DNA of 64,000 nt from Candidatus Regiella insecticola LSR1 (GCF_000143625.1 NZ_GL379591.1:1-64000); one strand, 5' to 3'; shown: positions 20,401 through 31,731, numbered from the stretch's first letter. Notes: generated from the letters alone by a model not told the origin. Program-made: numbers and translations.

Positions 20401-22275
20401 TTATGATTCAGTAGCACTTATTTTTATCGTCGCTTGTTGATGTAGATTTGCCATCAACGCTTCAAAATTCATACCGCTGGACGCTTCCTGCATTTTATTA
20501 ATAAAGCTCGCCTCTTCATCTTGGGAAAGTTTTCCCGCAGTAACAGTAAGTAGCTCGATTAACACAAAATTGCCTTTGCTATCCTGAGATAAACCATATA
20601 CCGGCTTATTTTTTTGTGGGTGAGCTAATGCAAAGATAGTTTTTATCAACATTTCATCATAAGAAGAACGAGACAGGGTTTCTTTCTTGCCGAAATTGAG
20701 ACCTTCTTTTTTCATTATTTGAATGTCTTTTTCCTGCCGCAATGCCGCCAAGATTTTTTCACCTTGAGTTCGCGCCGCATTTTCTGCTTTTTGACGTTTA
20801 ATTAGCTCTCTTATTTCGCTGCTAGCCTGATCGAAAGATTGAGGTTTTTCCGGTGTATATCCATCAACACGGATAACAAAAGCTTTGTCTCCTTCAACAT
20901 TAATCACATCAGAATTACCAGAGCTCGCACCATCAGCCCCGATCAGAGAGCCTTCAAAAATCGCTTGTATTACCGGTTTAAAATTCAATTCAGCAGGGAC
21001 TGTCCGGCGAGTAAACCAATTGGTTTTTTTTGCTTGCAAATCTGCTGCGACTTCGGCTGATGCCAATGAGTCGTTGTTGTTGGCAGCAGCCGTGCTAACT
21101 TGCTGTTGCAGAGCATAATACGCATCTAAGGTTTTTTCTTGCTGTACTTTCTTTAGCAATTCAGTACGCACTTCTTTAAAAGCCCTACTTTGCTCTGGTT
21201 TGATATCGTTCAATCGTACTATTAAATAGCCCACGGATGATTTTATTACGTCTGAGAGCTGACCTTTTTCAGTTAAATTAGCCTGTTTCAGTTCATCTAA
21301 GGTCATGCTTGCTTCTAACCAACCTAAAGTGCCACCATTTTTGCGTGAGATAATATCCACGGATTTTTGTTTAGCAAGGGTAGCAAAATCAGCCCCTGTC
21401 TTGAGCTCAGCTAAGATAGCCTGGGCTTCTTTTTCCGTTTTTAGCTGAATGACACTAAAATGTTTTCGCTCTGGTTGGATATAATTGTTTTTATGTTGTT
21501 GATAATAGCTTTCTATCTCTTTTTCACTCACTGTAATTTTTTTCTGGATTTCCGCCATGTCCATAAAAATATAGCTAATTTTTATTTCTGCTGGAGCGAT
21601 AAAGTCTTTTTTGTTTTGATGATAATAATTTTTCAGCTCTGTATTAGTTACCTTTTGGTGCGCTTGTAGCGCGTTGACATCTATAGTAGCAAGACGAACA
21701 TCACGCTGTTGTAAAACAAGTTCAGCTGTTTTTTTCATTTCCATCGGCAGAATAAATTCGCTGCTACCAACAGCTTGTAATAGCTGTTGCAAAATTAATT
21801 GTTGAAGCTGTAATTGAGCAAACTGATCGGGCTTGTATCCCATACTATTAATTAAATTAAGATATTTAGTATTATCAAATTTATTGTCCGTTTGAAAATA
21901 CGGTATTTGGCGAATCGATTCTTTTACCTGCTCGTCACTGACTGTTAAACCAAGCTTTTGCGTGTACTGATTAAGTAATACATTATTGATAAGCTGTTCG
22001 AGTGTCTGCTGACGTAATTTGCTCATATAGCTTTCATTACTTGCCAAAGTGGAGAATTGTTCTCCTAATTGCTGTTGCATACGAGCCCGTTCGCTTTGAA
22101 ATGCTTGTTCTAGTTTTGCTTGGCTAATTTTTTCACCATTAACCTTAGCAGCATAATCGTTAGCACCACCCACTAGATAACCACTGACACCCGTTAAGAT
22201 AAAAGATAAAATAATCAGAACGATAATAATTTTTAATGCGACACTATTGGTCGCTGCCCGTAATTTTTCCATCAT
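20401..22275 (-). CDS. ppiD: Periplasmic folding chaperone PpiD
   Basis: PpiD is an inner-membrane-anchored chaperone at the Sec translocon exit. The 624-residue protein has a short cytoplasmic N-terminus, one transmembrane helix (IIIVLIILSFILTGVSGYLVG, about 16-36), a SurA-like N-domain, one parvulin-like domain (about 265-355, with GADFATLAKQKS and NGGTLGWL) and a C-terminal domain. Length and frame are normal. In E. coli hupB lies between lon and ppiD; here that interval holds a nested repeat instead. Confidence 0.95.
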   Translation of the reverse strand: MMEKLRAATNSVALKIIIVLIILSFILTGVSGYLVGGANDYAAKVNGEKISQAKLEQAFQSERARMQQQLGEQFSTLASNESYMSKLRQQTLEQLINNVLLNQYTQKLGLTVSDEQVKESIRQIPYFQTDNKFDNTKYLNLINSMGYKPDQFAQLQLQQLILQQLLQAVGSSEFILPMEMKKTAELVLQQRDVRLATIDVNALQAHQKVTNTELKNYYHQNKKDFIAPAEIKISYIFMDMAEIQKKITVSEKEIESYYQQHKNNYIQPERKHFSVIQLKTEKEAQAILAELKTGADFATLAKQKSVDIISRKNGGTLGWLEASMTLDELKQANLTEKGQLSDVIKSSVGYLIVRLNDIKPEQSRAFKEVRTELLKKVQQEKTLDAYYALQQQVSTAAANNNDSLASAEVAADLQAKKTNWFTRRTVPAELNFKPVIQAIFEGSLIGADGASSGNSDVINVEGDKAFVIRVDGYTPEKPQSFDQASSEIRELIKRQKAENAARTQGEKILAALRQEKDIQIMKKEGLNFGKKETLSRSSYDEMLIKTIFALAHPQKNKPVYGLSQDSKGNFVLIELLTVTAGKLSQDEEASFINKMQEASSGMNFEALMANLHQQATIKISATES

Positions 22276-22421
22276 AAGGTGATGATACTCCGCTGTAATT
22301 TATATTAAAAATCTTAGAGCTTATGCGAAATTTTTTTGCTCTATTAAAGAAAATTTCAAACAAATTTTAAGCATCAAAAAATGGCTGGCAAGTACTAACT
22401 TACCATCCTCTTTTTTATCAA

Positions 22422-22619
22422 TATACCCTTCGCCTTTCAAGTTATGGCTTTGTTGTCTGCAGGGCGGGATCCAACTCATTAATCAATCAACTTTAGATTA
22501 TAAAACACACAATTTGTGTATATTAATTAAACAAATAAGAAAATTTCGTCTGCGAAATGCTTAAATATCAATCTTATTGATGACAAAAAATACAAAGTGG
22601 AATCCCGCCCTGGGGTATA
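22422..22619 (+). repeat. ERIC-like element carrying a nested 153-bp element
   Basis: The left arm (to 22459) and the last bases (GGGTATA) flank the 153-bp element. Most of the ERIC right half is missing, so a deletion accompanied or followed the nested insertion. Confidence 0.75.
22460..22612 (-). mobile_element. 153-bp element (family D), copy 1
   Basis: Starts CAGGGCGGGATC and ends with its inverse; the interior is AT-rich. A second copy of exactly the same length, in the opposite orientation, lies at 61796-61948, also inside an ERIC-like element. Confidence 0.85.
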
Positions 22620-22643
22620 CTGCAAGGCATTCACCATCCGTTT

Positions 22644-24992
22644 TTAGGATTTTAGCTCAGCGCCAAAGGGAGGCTGCTCCAAGGCAAAAGAAAGAACATC
22701 CTCAATACCTTTCACGGGATGGATAGTGAGATCAGCGATAACATTATCCGGGATCTCTTCTAAATCACGTTTATTTTCATCAGGGATCAATACAATCTTA
22801 ATGCCACCACGATGTGCCGCCAATAATTTTTCTTTTAAACCACCGATAGGCAACACCAAGCCGCGTAATGTGATTTCACCGGTCATTGCAACATCAGCAC
22901 GTACTGGATTACCTGTCAAACAAGATACCAATGCTGTACACATGGCAATACCAGCACTGGGGCCATCTTTGGGTGTTGCACCTTCTGGCACATGCACATG
23001 AATATCACGCTTTTCGTGAAAATCAGCCTGGATACCTAATCTTTCTGCGCGTGCACGTACCACCGTTAATGCAGCCTGAATAGATTCCTGCATCACCTCA
23101 CCCAATGAACCGGTATAACTCAGTTTACCTTTACCTGGGACACTGGCTGTTTCAATGGTCAGCAGATCACCCCCGACTTCAGTCCAGGCCAAGCCAGTGA
23201 CCTGCCCAACTCGATTTTCAGTATCAGCACGACCATAATCTACTTTTTGTACACCCAAAAATGTTTTCAAATTGTCGCCATTAATTTCAATATTTTTAAT
23301 GGCTTTATCCATTAACAAATTTTTTACTGCTTTGCGACAGAGTTTAGATATTTCACGTTCCAGGCTCCGTACACCTGCTTCTCGGGTGTAATAGCGGATA
23401 ATATTGATAATAGCGCTGTCTTGAATAGTAAGTTCATTTTTTTTGACAGCATTGCGATCAAACTGTTTTGGCAGTAAATGTTGTTTAGCGATATTCAGTT
23501 TTTCGTCTTCGGTATAACCAGATAAACGGATCACTTCCATGCGATCTAGCAACGGAGCCGGAATATTCATTGAATTAGAGGTAGCGACAAACATAACATC
23601 AGATAAATCATAATCAACTTCAAGATAATGATCATTGAAAGCCACATTTTGTTCGGGGTCAAGCACCTCTAATAATGCAGAAGCCGGATCGCCCCGCATA
23701 TCAGCAGCCATTTTATCGATTTCATCCAATAGAAAGAGCGGATTTTTTACATTAACTTTAGCCATTTTTTGAATCAGCTTACCTGGCATAGAACCAATGT
23801 AAGTACGGCGATGGCCACGAATTTCAGCTTCATCACGTACACCACCCAGCGCCATACGAACATACTGACGACCTGTGGCTCGGGCAATAGATTGACCCAA
23901 TGACGTTTTTCCGACGCCAGGGGGGCCAACTAAGCAGAGAATCGGCCCTTTGATTTTATTAACACGGCTTTGTACGGCAAGATATTCAAGAATACGCTCT
24001 TTCACACGCTCTAAACCGTAATGCTCAGTGTCCAGTACCTGTTGTGCTTTAACTAAATCTTTTTTAACTTTACTGCGTCCGTTCCAGGGTACTTGCAACA
24101 TCCAATCAATGTAGCTCCGTACTACGGTGGCTTCTGCCGCCATAGGCGACATCATTTTCAATTTTTTCAATTCAGCTTCAGTTTTTTCACGCGCTTCTTT
24201 CGGCATTTTTACTGCTTCAATTTTACGCTTTAGCATTTCGTTTTCATCGGGCGTATCGTCCATCTCTCCTAGCTCTTTCTGGATGGCTTTCATTTGCTCG
24301 TTGAGATAGTATTCGCGCTGGCTTTTTTCCATTTGTTTTTTTACGCGTTTACGGATATTGGTTTCCATTTTTAACACATCAATTTCTTTATCCATCTTCT
24401 GCAGCAAATACTCTAACCGATCAGTCACAGAAGGCATTTCAAGAACCTCCTGTTTATCAGATAATTTCAATGGCATATGTGCAGCAATGGTATCAGCAAG
24501 ACAGGCTGCATCTTCAATCTTGTTTAAAGATATCAATACTTCCGGGGGGATTTTTTTATTAAGTTTTATACAACATTCAAACTGATGAATTGCGCCACGC
24601 ACTAACGATTCTTGCTTCCGCTCATCCATTACTGGCAATTCGATATGTCGAGTCACAGCCGCGAAACATTCACCATCATCTAAAAGGGTATCAATCTTCG
24701 CGCGCCTTAATCCTTCTACCAGTACTTTTACTGTGCCATCCGGCAATTTCAGCATTTGTAGAATCGAAGCAATAGTACCAACAGAAAATAAATCTTCTGG
24801 AGCAGGATCATCTTTTGCCGGGTCTTTTTGCGCAACTAAGATGATTTTTTTATCATGTTCCATTGCGGCTTCCAGGCCTCGAATAGATTTTTCCCGGCCA
24901 ACAAACAGGGGGATCACCATGTGCGGGTAAACAACCACATCACGCAATGGTAATACTGGGATTTCTATACGTTCAGAACGCTTAAGGTTCAT
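22644..24992 (-). CDS. lon: ATP-dependent protease Lon
   Basis: Lon degrades misfolded and regulatory proteins in the cytoplasm. The 782-residue product has the N-terminal substrate-binding domain (1-205), a coiled-coil ([16 protein letters not shown]), an AAA+ module with Walker A GPPGVGKT and Walker [11 protein letters not shown], and a protease domain with the catalytic Ser in [12 protein letters not shown] and Lys in [13 protein letters not shown]. It is intact and slots into the clpP-clpX-lon-ppiD block. I could not identify a convincing heat-shock promoter in front of it. Confidence 0.97.
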   Translation of the reverse strand: MNLKRSERIEIPVLPLRDVVVYPHMVIPLFVGREKSIRGLEAAMEHDKKIILVAQKDPAKDDPAPEDLFSVGTIASILQMLKLPDGTVKVLVEGLRRAKIDTLLDDGECFAAVTRHIELPVMDERKQESLVRGAIHQFECCIKLNKKIPPEVLISLNKIEDAACLADTIAAHMPLKLSDKQEVLEMPSVTDRLEYLLQKMDKEIDVLKMETNIRKRVKKQMEKSQREYYLNEQMKAIQKELGEMDDTPDENEMLKRKIEAVKMPKEAREKTEAELKKLKMMSPMAAEATVVRSYIDWMLQVPWNGRSKVKKDLVKAQQVLDTEHYGLERVKERILEYLAVQSRVNKIKGPILCLVGPPGVGKTSLGQSIARATGRQYVRMALGGVRDEAEIRGHRRTYIGSMPGKLIQKMAKVNVKNPLFLLDEIDKMAADMRGDPASALLEVLDPEQNVAFNDHYLEVDYDLSDVMFVATSNSMNIPAPLLDRMEVIRLSGYTEDEKLNIAKQHLLPKQFDRNAVKKNELTIQDSAIINIIRYYTREAGVRSLEREISKLCRKAVKNLLMDKAIKNIEINGDNLKTFLGVQKVDYGRADTENRVGQVTGLAWTEVGGDLLTIETASVPGKGKLSYTGSLGEVMQESIQAALTVVRARAERLGIQADFHEKRDIHVHVPEGATPKDGPSAGIAMCTALVSCLTGNPVRADVAMTGEITLRGLVLPIGGLKEKLLAAHRGGIKIVLIPDENKRDLEEIPDNVIADLTIHPVKGIEDVLSFALEQPPFGAELKS

Positions 24993-25068
24993 AGAACTCT
25001 CTCTTAGGTTAGCTTTCTGCCTGACTTATAATGGAATCTTTTCACATCTTCCCCGCTCCAAAAAACCT

Positions 25069-25176
25069 TATAGCCAAATCATTTTAACTTTATTTAAGTG
25101 TTGTCGTCGCTTGCCGTACTATTTATTTGTACTGTCTGCGATCCTCCGCCTTGAATCAAATTAAAATGATTTATAG
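25069..25176 (-). repeat. Family B repeat
   Basis: A near-complete copy in the opposite orientation to 17905, between lon and clpX. Confidence 0.78.
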
Positions 25177-25310
25177 TTTTACGGTGTGTATTGGATAAAG
25201 TACAGATTGTCACGGATTTCACTATTATAGATTGTGGATATATGGGGACAAAAGTCTGAGATTCAACAATAACAATGCGAGGAAAAAATAGGGGACGAAA
25301 TTTCCCCCTA

Positions 25311-25389
25311 AGAGCCTGTTCCAAATCCTCTTGAGCGACACTCAATTGATGAAGTATCAGCGAGAACAAGGAATTTCGAACAGGCGCTT
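25311..25389 (+). repeat. Family E repeat, short form
   Basis: AGAGCCTGTTCCAAATCC at the left is inverted as AATTTCGAACAGGCGCT at the right, around GAGCGACACTCAATTGATGAAG. Confidence 0.75.
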
Positions 25390-25394
25390 AGTTA

Positions 25395-25521
25395 TATACC
25401 ATTCTCCTTTGAAGCCGCCGCGTTGTTGGCTGCCAGCCATCGCCCGAATCACATAGTCTGTCCACGCTCATCGGGTCTCACGCCCTGGCAGCCGAAGGCA
25501 ACTTCAAAGACAAAGGGTATA
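25395..25521 (+). repeat. ERIC-like element
   Basis: A complete copy with slightly decayed left end (ATTCTCCTTTGAAG), just downstream of clpX. Confidence 0.85.
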
Positions 25522-25544
25522 TTCACTTCTTAATTTAATCAGAG

Positions 25545-26816
25545 TTATTCTCCAATGGCCTGAGCTTCACTCTTTTTGTAGACGAGTAAAGGGGCAGATT
25601 GGCCATCGATAGCCGATTCATCCACCACAACTTTATCCACTTTTTCCATTGACGGTAAATCGTACATCGTATCCAATAAGGCTGCCTCAACAATAGAACG
25701 TAAACCACGGGCACCGGTCTTACGTGCCATTGCTTTTTTAGCAATCGCGGTCAGCGCTTCCTCAGTGAACTCCAATTCAACACTCTCTAAATTAAACAGG
25801 GCTTGATATTGTTTAGTCAGCGCATTCTTCGGTTCTTTTAAAATTTTAATTAAAGCCTCTTGATTCAGTTCAGTCAGCGTTGTTACAACCGGCAACCGTC
25901 CTATGAATTCAGGAATTAAACCAAATTTAATCAAATCTTCAGGTTCTGCCTGGCGTAATAATTCACCTTCACTGGGTTTTTCACAGACACTTTTTACAAT
26001 CGCGCCAAAACCAATACCCGTGCCTGTATTCAAACGCTGGCTAATCACTTTATCTAATCCAGCAAAAGCGCCACCACAGATAAAAAGAATTTTCGAGGTA
26101 TCAACCTGTAGAAACTCCTGCTGAGGATGCTTACGCCCCCCCTGCGGCGGCACTGCGGCGATGGTTCCTTCGATGAGTTTTAATAACGCCTGCTGTACCC
26201 CTTCCCCAGAAACGTCACGGGTTATGGATGGGTTTTCTGATTTCCGCGAAATTTTATCAATTTCATCAATGTAGACAATCCCTCTCTGCGCCTTTTCTAC
26301 ATTATAATCACATTTTTGCAACAATTTTTGTATGATATTTTCTACATCTTCACCGACGTAACCCGCTTCAGTTAATGTGGTCGCATCTGCCATAGTAAAG
26401 GGCACATCCAGAAACCGCGCTAAGGTTTCTGCTAACAGCGTTTTACCACTGCCTGTTGGACCAATCAGTAAAATATTACTTTTTCCTAATTCAACACCAT
26501 TATTACTGTCACCGTTACACAAACGTTTATAATGGTTATACACTGCTACCGCCAACGCTTTTTTCGCCTGTTCTTGCCCGATAACATAATCATCGAGATG
26601 ATGACGAATTTCATGGGGTGTCGGTAAAGCACTTCGCTCTCTGTGCTGAGAAACATCTTTGATTTCTTCGCGAATAATGTCATTACACAGTTCAACGCAT
26701 TCATTACAAACATATACCGCGGGCCCAGCAATCAACTTACCCACTTCACTTTGGCTTTTGCCGCAGAAAGAGCAATATAGCGGCTTTTCAGAATTCTTTT
26801 TGCTCTTATCCGTCAT
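25545..26816 (-). CDS. clpX: ATP-dependent Clp protease ATPase subunit ClpX
   Basis: ClpX is the AAA+ unfoldase partner of ClpP. The zinc-binding domain holds the four Cys in CSFCGKS and CNECVELC. The AAA+ module has Walker A GPTGSGKT, the pore loop GYVGEDV, Walker [10 protein letters not shown], and the ClpP-docking IGF loop in GTGIGFGAI. Its 423 residues match the family. The ATG at 26816 follows AGAAGAGGTCTATTG, in which GAGG is the only evident Shine-Dalgarno; this sequence matches the end of the IS/MITE family, so a mobile-element end seems to supply the ribosome binding site. In E. coli clpX is co-transcribed with clpP; here a decayed MITE and an ERIC-like element separate them. Confidence 0.96.
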   Translation of the reverse strand: MTDKSKKNSEKPLYCSFCGKSQSEVGKLIAGPAVYVCNECVELCNDIIREEIKDVSQHRERSALPTPHEIRHHLDDYVIGQEQAKKALAVAVYNHYKRLCNGDSNNGVELGKSNILLIGPTGSGKTLLAETLARFLDVPFTMADATTLTEAGYVGEDVENIIQKLLQKCDYNVEKAQRGIVYIDEIDKISRKSENPSITRDVSGEGVQQALLKLIEGTIAAVPPQGGRKHPQQEFLQVDTSKILFICGGAFAGLDKVISQRLNTGTGIGFGAIVKSVCEKPSEGELLRQAEPEDLIKFGLIPEFIGRLPVVTTLTELNQEALIKILKEPKNALTKQYQALFNLESVELEFTEEALTAIAKKAMARKTGARGLRSIVEAALLDTMYDLPSMEKVDKVVVDESAIDGQSAPLLVYKKSEAQAIGE

Positions 26817-26846
26817 CAATAGACCTCTTCTTTAAATTTCTGTATT

Positions 26847-26969
26847 AGACTTCTTTCACAACCTACTGCGTGGCGTGAATTCTACGTTACGCTGTGCTCA
26901 CCATCCTCATGTACTTTGTGCACGCTGCGGTTGCTGCACTCCCGCCACTAACTACGGTTTATCACAAAA
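26847..26969 (+). mobile_element. Degenerate IS-related MITE
   Basis: Begins AGACTTCTTTCACAACCTACTGCG after ATT and keeps CCTCATGTACTT in the middle, but the right end is decayed. It sits between clpX and clpP. Confidence 0.6.
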
Positions 26970-27031
26970 AACAGTACCGATTCTTAGAGCCTATATGACA
27001 GTATATCGGATCCCTGTAATCAATCCTGATT

Positions 27032-27153
27032 TATACCCTTCGCTTTTGAAGCCGCCGCGTTGTTGGCTGCCAGCTCTCGCCCTCATGGTATGTCTACGCT
27101 CATCGGTCGGTCGCCCTGGCAGCCCGAAGGCAACTTCAAAGACGAAGGGTATA
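27032..27153 (+). repeat. ERIC-like element
   Basis: A complete copy in the clpP-clpX gap. With the MITE it lengthens the spacer to about 400 bp. Confidence 0.88.
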
Positions 27154-27217
27154 TGACGCTATAATCGACAACAAGTGAGTAGCCACCAGCGGTACCAAAC
27201 ACTAAATAATAAAATGG

Positions 27218-27889
27218 TTATTTTGTACTTTTTTTACTTTTCTTATCCGCTTTTTCATCAAGATTAGACACTGTTTCCCGAGTACATAATACTTGGTCGA
27301 CTAAACCGTAGTTTACTGATTCTTCTGCCGATAAAAAATAGTCTCTTTCTGTGTCTTTTTCTATCTCTTCAAGCGCCTTACCCGTGTGTTTCGCCATGAG
27401 TGTATTCATACGATTTTTCACGTTTCTGATTTCTTTGCTATGAATTTCGATGTCACTCACCTGTCCTTGGTAACCGCCCAATGGCTGATGAATCATTACA
27501 CGCGAATTAGGCAAACAAAAACGCTTGCCTTTTGTCCCTGCCGTTAACAAGAAAGCGCCCATTGAGCACGCTTGTCCAATACATAGGGTAATGACGTCCG
27601 GTTTGATAAACTGCATAGTGTCATAAATAGACATCCCAGCAGTAATGACTCCACCTGGAGAATTGATATAAAGAGAAATATCTTTATCTGGATTTTCTGC
27701 CTCTAAGAATAGCATCTGAGCCACGATAAGATTGGCCATATGATCTTCAACCTGACCCGTCAGAAAAATCACACGTTCTTTTAACAAACGAGAATAAATA
27801 TCGTAAGCACGTTCCCCACGCGATGTTTGCTCTACCACCATCGGCACTAGCGCCATAGTTGATACCTGATCTGCACGACTATATGACAT
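27218..27889 (-). CDS. clpP: ATP-dependent Clp protease proteolytic subunit ClpP
   Basis: ClpP forms the tetradecameric serine protease chamber used by ClpA and ClpX. The ATG at 27889 gives [21 protein letters not shown] and has AGGAGAGG at proper spacing; the open frame extends to 28003 but that stretch contains the promoter. The catalytic triad is recognisable: Ser in [11 protein letters not shown], His in [14 protein letters not shown], and Asp in the [12 protein letters not shown] region. At about 223 residues it carries a Lys/Ser-rich C-terminal tail ([13 protein letters not shown]) not present in the 207-residue E. coli protein. tig, normally upstream, is absent; an IS lies there. Confidence 0.95.
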   Translation of the reverse strand: MSYSRADQVSTMALVPMVVEQTSRGERAYDIYSRLLKERVIFLTGQVEDHMANLIVAQMLFLEAENPDKDISLYINSPGGVITAGMSIYDTMQFIKPDVITLCIGQACSMGAFLLTAGTKGKRFCLPNSRVMIHQPLGGYQGQVSDIEIHSKEIRNVKNRMNTLMAKHTGKALEEIEKDTERDYFLSAEESVNYGLVDQVLCTRETVSNLDEKADKKSKKSTK

Positions 27890-27977
27890 TACCCTCTCCT
27901 GATAGAATTTTTTAGCGTCACTGTCATTGATAACCAATTCTACTTGAGATAAGCAACAATAACCATGGCCTAACTTA

Positions 27978-28004
27978 ATTGGGGGATAGAATTCCTTTTT
28001 CAAG
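27978..28004 (-). promoter_or_regulatory. Sigma-32 (heat shock) promoter of clpP
   Basis: On the minus strand CTTGAAA, a 13-base spacer and CCCCAAT closely match the RpoH consensus (CTTGAAA - 11 to 16 - CCCCATnT). It lies about 90 bases before the clpP ATG, which agrees with heat-shock control known for E. coli clpP. Confidence 0.75.
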
Positions 28005-28257
28005 CTTTGCTTTCTTACCCAATATCGTTATACAAAACAAAAATTATCACCCGTTAAAATCTTATTTTAAACCTTCTTGAGGGAGGGGCTGAAACGAGAA
28101 AAAAATAACAAATAAAACGCTCAATCGCTGTAATTTTCAAACACTACCTCACCCCTACCCAAACGTCTGAATCATTTTATTGCCATTTTTAAAAATGACA
28201 GTAATAAATCACCTCATCATTACCCTATCGATAGGCTAAAATAAGTAACATTACATT

Positions 28258-29169
28258 AGACCTCTTCGGAAACTAGCATTCATATAAGAATTTTGGTAAA
28301 ACACTCCTGAACAAGGAGCCGCCATGAAATATGAAGTAATAAAAGTACTGGAAGAGGAAAAATTTCGTCGCTTAACGGGTGTTAAACGCAGTACATTTGA
28401 AAAGATGATAAAGATATTGAATGAAGCAGATAAGAGTAAGCAAGGGAAAGGAGGTCGGAAACCCAAGCGGGGTTTAGAAGAGCGCTTATTAATGGCACTG
28501 GAGTATATACGAGAATATCGCACTTATTTTCATGTCAGCCAAAGCTATGGCGTGAGTGAGAGCACATGCTATGAAACGATTAAATGGATAGAGAATACGC
28601 TAATAAAGCATCCTGATTTTGCCCTACCTGGACGCAAAGCTGTATTAAAAAGGGATAGGGAGTATGAGCTGGTTCTTATTGATGCCACAGAAACGCCGAT
28701 TGAACGTCCCCAAAAAAACAAAAGCCGTTTTACTCAGGAAAAAAGAAACGACACACCTTAAAAACACAAGTGCTCGTTGATAAAAAAAGTAAAGCAGTCA
28801 TCTGTACAAGCTTTACGAATGGGAGGCGCCATGATTTTAGGTTGTTTAAGGAGTCTGGTGTGCGAATACATCCTGACATCAAAACAGTTACCGATACAGG
28901 TTACCAAGGGCTTGGCAAGATTCATTCAAACTCGGCGTTGCCTAAGAAAAAGACAAAGAAAAATCCCTTAACAAAAGAAGATAAACGCAACAATCGTGCG
29001 TTATCAAGCCAGCGTGTATTAAACGAACATGTCATTGGTATGATTAAAAGATTTAAAATTGTATCAGACCGTTATCGAAACAGGCGAAAACGTTTTGGAT
29101 TAAGATTTAATCTGATTGCTGCAATTTATAATATGGAAATTAGATAAATGATAGTTTCCGAAGAGGTCT
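28258..29169 (+). mobile_element. IS5-family (ISL2-like) insertion sequence, copy 2
   Basis: 912 bp, flanked by ATT on both sides. It differs from copy 1 by only a few bases (for example AATACG for AATACA near 28598). It separates clpP from sdaA, where tig would be expected. Confidence 0.95.
28324..29147 (+). CDS. ISL2-like transposase, -1 frameshift (copy 2)
   Basis: ORF A spans 28324-28761 and ORF B ends at 29147. The slippery A_AAA_AAC is at 28713-28719. The protein is identical to that of copy 1 as far as I can read, so this copy should be equally active. Confidence 0.92.
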
Positions 29170-29190
29170 ATTCTCGTTATTGTTGTCTCT

Positions 29191-29305
29191 AAGAAACTTA
29201 TTCGAAATCTTCTTTGAGCTGCGCTCAATTGATGAAAAACACGCAGTAAGTTATGCAAGAAATCTTAAAGTATCAGCGATACACAAGAGATCTCGAATAG
29301 GATCT
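29191..29305 (+). repeat. Family E repeat, variant
   Basis: Begins TTATTCGAAATCTTCTTTGAGC and ends GAGATCTCGAATAGGATCT; inverted ends with several changes. Confidence 0.6.
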
Positions 29306-29375
29306 AGCAATTCGCCATCAATAACCGATAATACCCTGTGCATTTTTTTATCATCACTATTTCTAGGGAGTTTAT

Positions 29376-30800
29376 ATGATTAGCGTTTTCGACATGTTTA
29401 AGATCGGCATTGGCCCGTCTAGCTCGCACACCGTGGGGCCAATGAAGGCCGGTCAACAGTTTGTAGACGATCTGATCAGGAAGGAGCTAATTTCGACAGT
29501 AACACGAGTCAGTGTCGAGGTGTATGGTTCACTGTCGTTAACCGGCAAGGGTCATCATACTGATAAAGCGATTATTATGGGATTGGCAGGCAATATGCCT
29601 GACACTGTTGATATTAAAAGCATCCCGAAAACTCTCGAAGAGGTGGCGCTGAACCAATGTCTGACGTTAGGCGGAGAAAATAACGGTCACAAAGTTCTAC
29701 ATCAAGTTCATTTTTCAAGTAAAAATGGCATCATTTTCCATCATGACAAAAATCTGCCTTTACATGAAAATGGCATGCAAATCCACGCCTTTGACGATAC
29801 AAAAGAAGAAAATGAGAAAAAAGTGTATAGCAAAACATACTATTCTATCGGCGGTGGATTTATTGTTGATCAAGAACATTTTGGCAAAACAGAAGTTAAT
29901 GCGCTAACGGTACCTTATCCTTTCTACAGCGCTAAAGAAATTTTAGCTAATTGTGAAGAGAATGGTACCTCGATATCTAAAATGGTAATACAAAATGAGC
30001 TAGCAATGCACAGCGCAGCCGACGTTAAAACCTATTTTACTAAAATTTGGCAAACGATGAGTGACTGCATTAAACAGGGGATCAGTACTGAAGGAATATT
30101 ACCAGGCCCGTTACGGTTACCCCGCCGTGCTGCAACATTGCATCGTAAACTAATGTCTTCCAATAAAAATTCCACCGATCCAATGGATATTATTGATTGG
30201 ATAAATATGTTTGCTTTGGCGGTCAACGAGGAGAATGCTGCTGGGAGGCGTGTGGTGACAGCACCAACCAATGGCGCTTGCGGCATTATCCCTGCCGTAT
30301 TAGCTTACTATGATCGCTTTGTTGAACCTGTACCAGACAAAGCAGACAAAACAGGCGAACAATCACTTTTTATCCGTTATTTTCTTACCGCCGGGGCGAT
30401 TGGTATCTTATATAAAACTAATGCCTCGATCTCAGGAGCAGAAGTCGGTTGCCAAGGTGAAGTCGGCGTTGCTTGTTCAATGGCCGCCGCCGGGCTGGCT
30501 GAATTGATGGGGGCTAGCCCCGAGCAAGTGTGTATCGCCGCTGAAATTGGCATGGAACATAATCTCGGCCTCACTTGTGATCCGGTCGCCGGACAGGTTC
30601 AAGTACCCTGTATTGAGCGTAATGCCATTGCGGCAGTAAAAGCCATTAATTCTGCACGTATGGCAATGCATCGTACCAACAAACCGCGCGTATCACTCGA
30701 CCAAGTGATCGAAACTATGTTTGAAACGGGCAAAGATATGAACGCGAAATACCGTGAAACCTCCCGTGGAGGCCTAGCCATTAAAGTTCAATGTCATTAA
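29376..30800 (+). CDS. sdaA: L-serine ammonia-lyase (L-serine dehydratase)
   Basis: Deaminates L-serine to pyruvate using an oxygen-labile [4Fe-4S] cluster. The protein starts MISVFDMFKIGIGPSSSHTVGPM, typical of single-chain SdaA/SdaB, and has the cysteines expected for the cluster in GACGI, AEVGCQGEVGVACSM and TCDPVAGQVQVPCIERN. At 474 residues it is about 20 longer than E. coli SdaA, with insertions near 135-145 and around residue 325. GGGAG precedes the ATG. SdaA versus SdaB cannot be separated with certainty from sequence reading alone. It ends 7 bases before a strong bidirectional terminator shared with cspE. Confidence 0.93.
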   Translation: MISVFDMFKIGIGPSSSHTVGPMKAGQQFVDDLIRKELISTVTRVSVEVYGSLSLTGKGHHTDKAIIMGLAGNMPDTVDIKSIPKTLEEVALNQCLTLGGENNGHKVLHQVHFSSKNGIIFHHDKNLPLHENGMQIHAFDDTKEENEKKVYSKTYYSIGGGFIVDQEHFGKTEVNALTVPYPFYSAKEILANCEENGTSISKMVIQNELAMHSAADVKTYFTKIWQTMSDCIKQGISTEGILPGPLRLPRRAATLHRKLMSSNKNSTDPMDIIDWINMFALAVNEENAAGRRVVTAPTNGACGIIPAVLAYYDRFVEPVPDKADKTGEQSLFIRYFLTAGAIGILYKTNASISGAEVGCQGEVGVACSMAAAGLAELMGASPEQVCIAAEIGMEHNLGLTCDPVAGQVQVPCIERNAIAAVKAINSARMAMHRTNKPRVSLDQVIETMFETGKDMNAKYRETSRGGLAIKVQCH

Positions 30801-30806
30801 TATTCG

Positions 30807-30864
30807 TCAACACTTAAAAGCAAAAAACCCGTCTTGCGACGGGTTTTTTGCTTTTAAGTGTTGA
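30807..30864. terminator. Bidirectional terminator between sdaA and cspE, 27-bp perfect arms
   Basis: A perfect inverted repeat of 27-base arms around a TTGC loop. The arms contain AAAAAACCCGTC and GACGGGTTTTTT, so either strand reads GC stem plus T run. It serves sdaA (plus) and cspE (minus), which converge here. Confidence 0.93.
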
Positions 30865-30868
30865 TCAG

Positions 30869-31078
30869 CTAAAGGGTCACAACATTAATTGCTGCTGGCC
30901 CTTTTTTTCCCTCTTCAATGTCAAATTCTACCTGTTGGCCTTCACCTAAGGTTTTAAACCCATCCCCTTGAATAGCTGAAAAGTGTACAAACACATCTTT
31001 ACTCTTGTCATCCGGAGTAATAAAACCAAAACCTTTAGCCTCATTGAACCACTTAACTGAACCTTTTATCTTAGACAT
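30869..31078 (-). CDS. cspE: Cold-shock-domain protein CspE
   Basis: A small RNA-binding and antitermination protein. The start at 31078 gives a 69-residue [22 protein letters not shown] protein with RNP1 (KGFGFI) and RNP2 (VFVHF), the exact family length; the open frame upstream to 31135 is not supported. The N-terminus MSKIKG favours CspE over CspC (MAKIKG), and the nearby pagP (crcA) gives the same neighbourhood as E. coli cspE. The minus-strand stop abuts the strong terminator at 30807. Confidence 0.93.
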   Translation of the reverse strand: MSKIKGSVKWFNEAKGFGFITPDDKSKDVFVHFSAIQGDGFKTLGEGQQVEFDIEEGKKGPAAINVVTL

Positions 31079-31238
31079 CTTAAATATTTCCTTTGCATTG
31101 TTTAACTTGCCCGTAGGCACTACTATTATAGACAAACTTCAGTCGTTACTGTTTGAGGCACTAAGATAAAAATCAGCAGAGAAGCAGATTCAACGATAAC
31201 GTCTTTATTCAAAACTTCTTGACTCATAATGCCGCACA

Positions 31239-31280
31239 TATACCCTTCGCCTTTGGAGTTGCCTCTAGGCGGAGGGTATA
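31239..31280 (+). repeat. Internally deleted ERIC-like element
   Basis: Only about 42 bp of ends remain, TATACCCTTCGCC to GGAGGGTATA. Confidence 0.7.
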
Positions 31281-31731
31281 GACAGAACGGTACCTCGTTT
31301 TACCCATACTGGTTATTACACACTCTGAATAGGTTGGCAAGCAATTTTAACCATCATTATTCACATTGCACATATTTGATACCCAACCCACAAAAAATAT
31401 AATCAAATTCGTTAAAATTTAATATCAAATCTATTTATTTAAAATATATTTAATATAACCTAATAATCAAGCTAATTATTATATTCGATTCTATTCGTGG
31501 TTTTTCACTGTATGAAATACACTAACGAGCACTCTGGTATAGAACGACAAAAAACTTAATTTCTTAAAATATTATTATACTGACTATACTTTACCTTGAA
31601 TGTTAATAAAAAAAATCAACACCGAAATTGCCATTTTATAAAAATAGTAAAAATCATGTTTATTTTATTATTAAAATAAATGCAAGGATAAGCTGATTTT
31701 ATCTTACATTCTCAGTAGAGAGATATACATA
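31281..31731. other. AT-rich region upstream of pagP
   Basis: About 450 bases, rich in A/T runs, with no ORF of note. It presumably holds the pagP promoter, but I cannot point to a convincing PhoP box. Confidence 0.5.
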
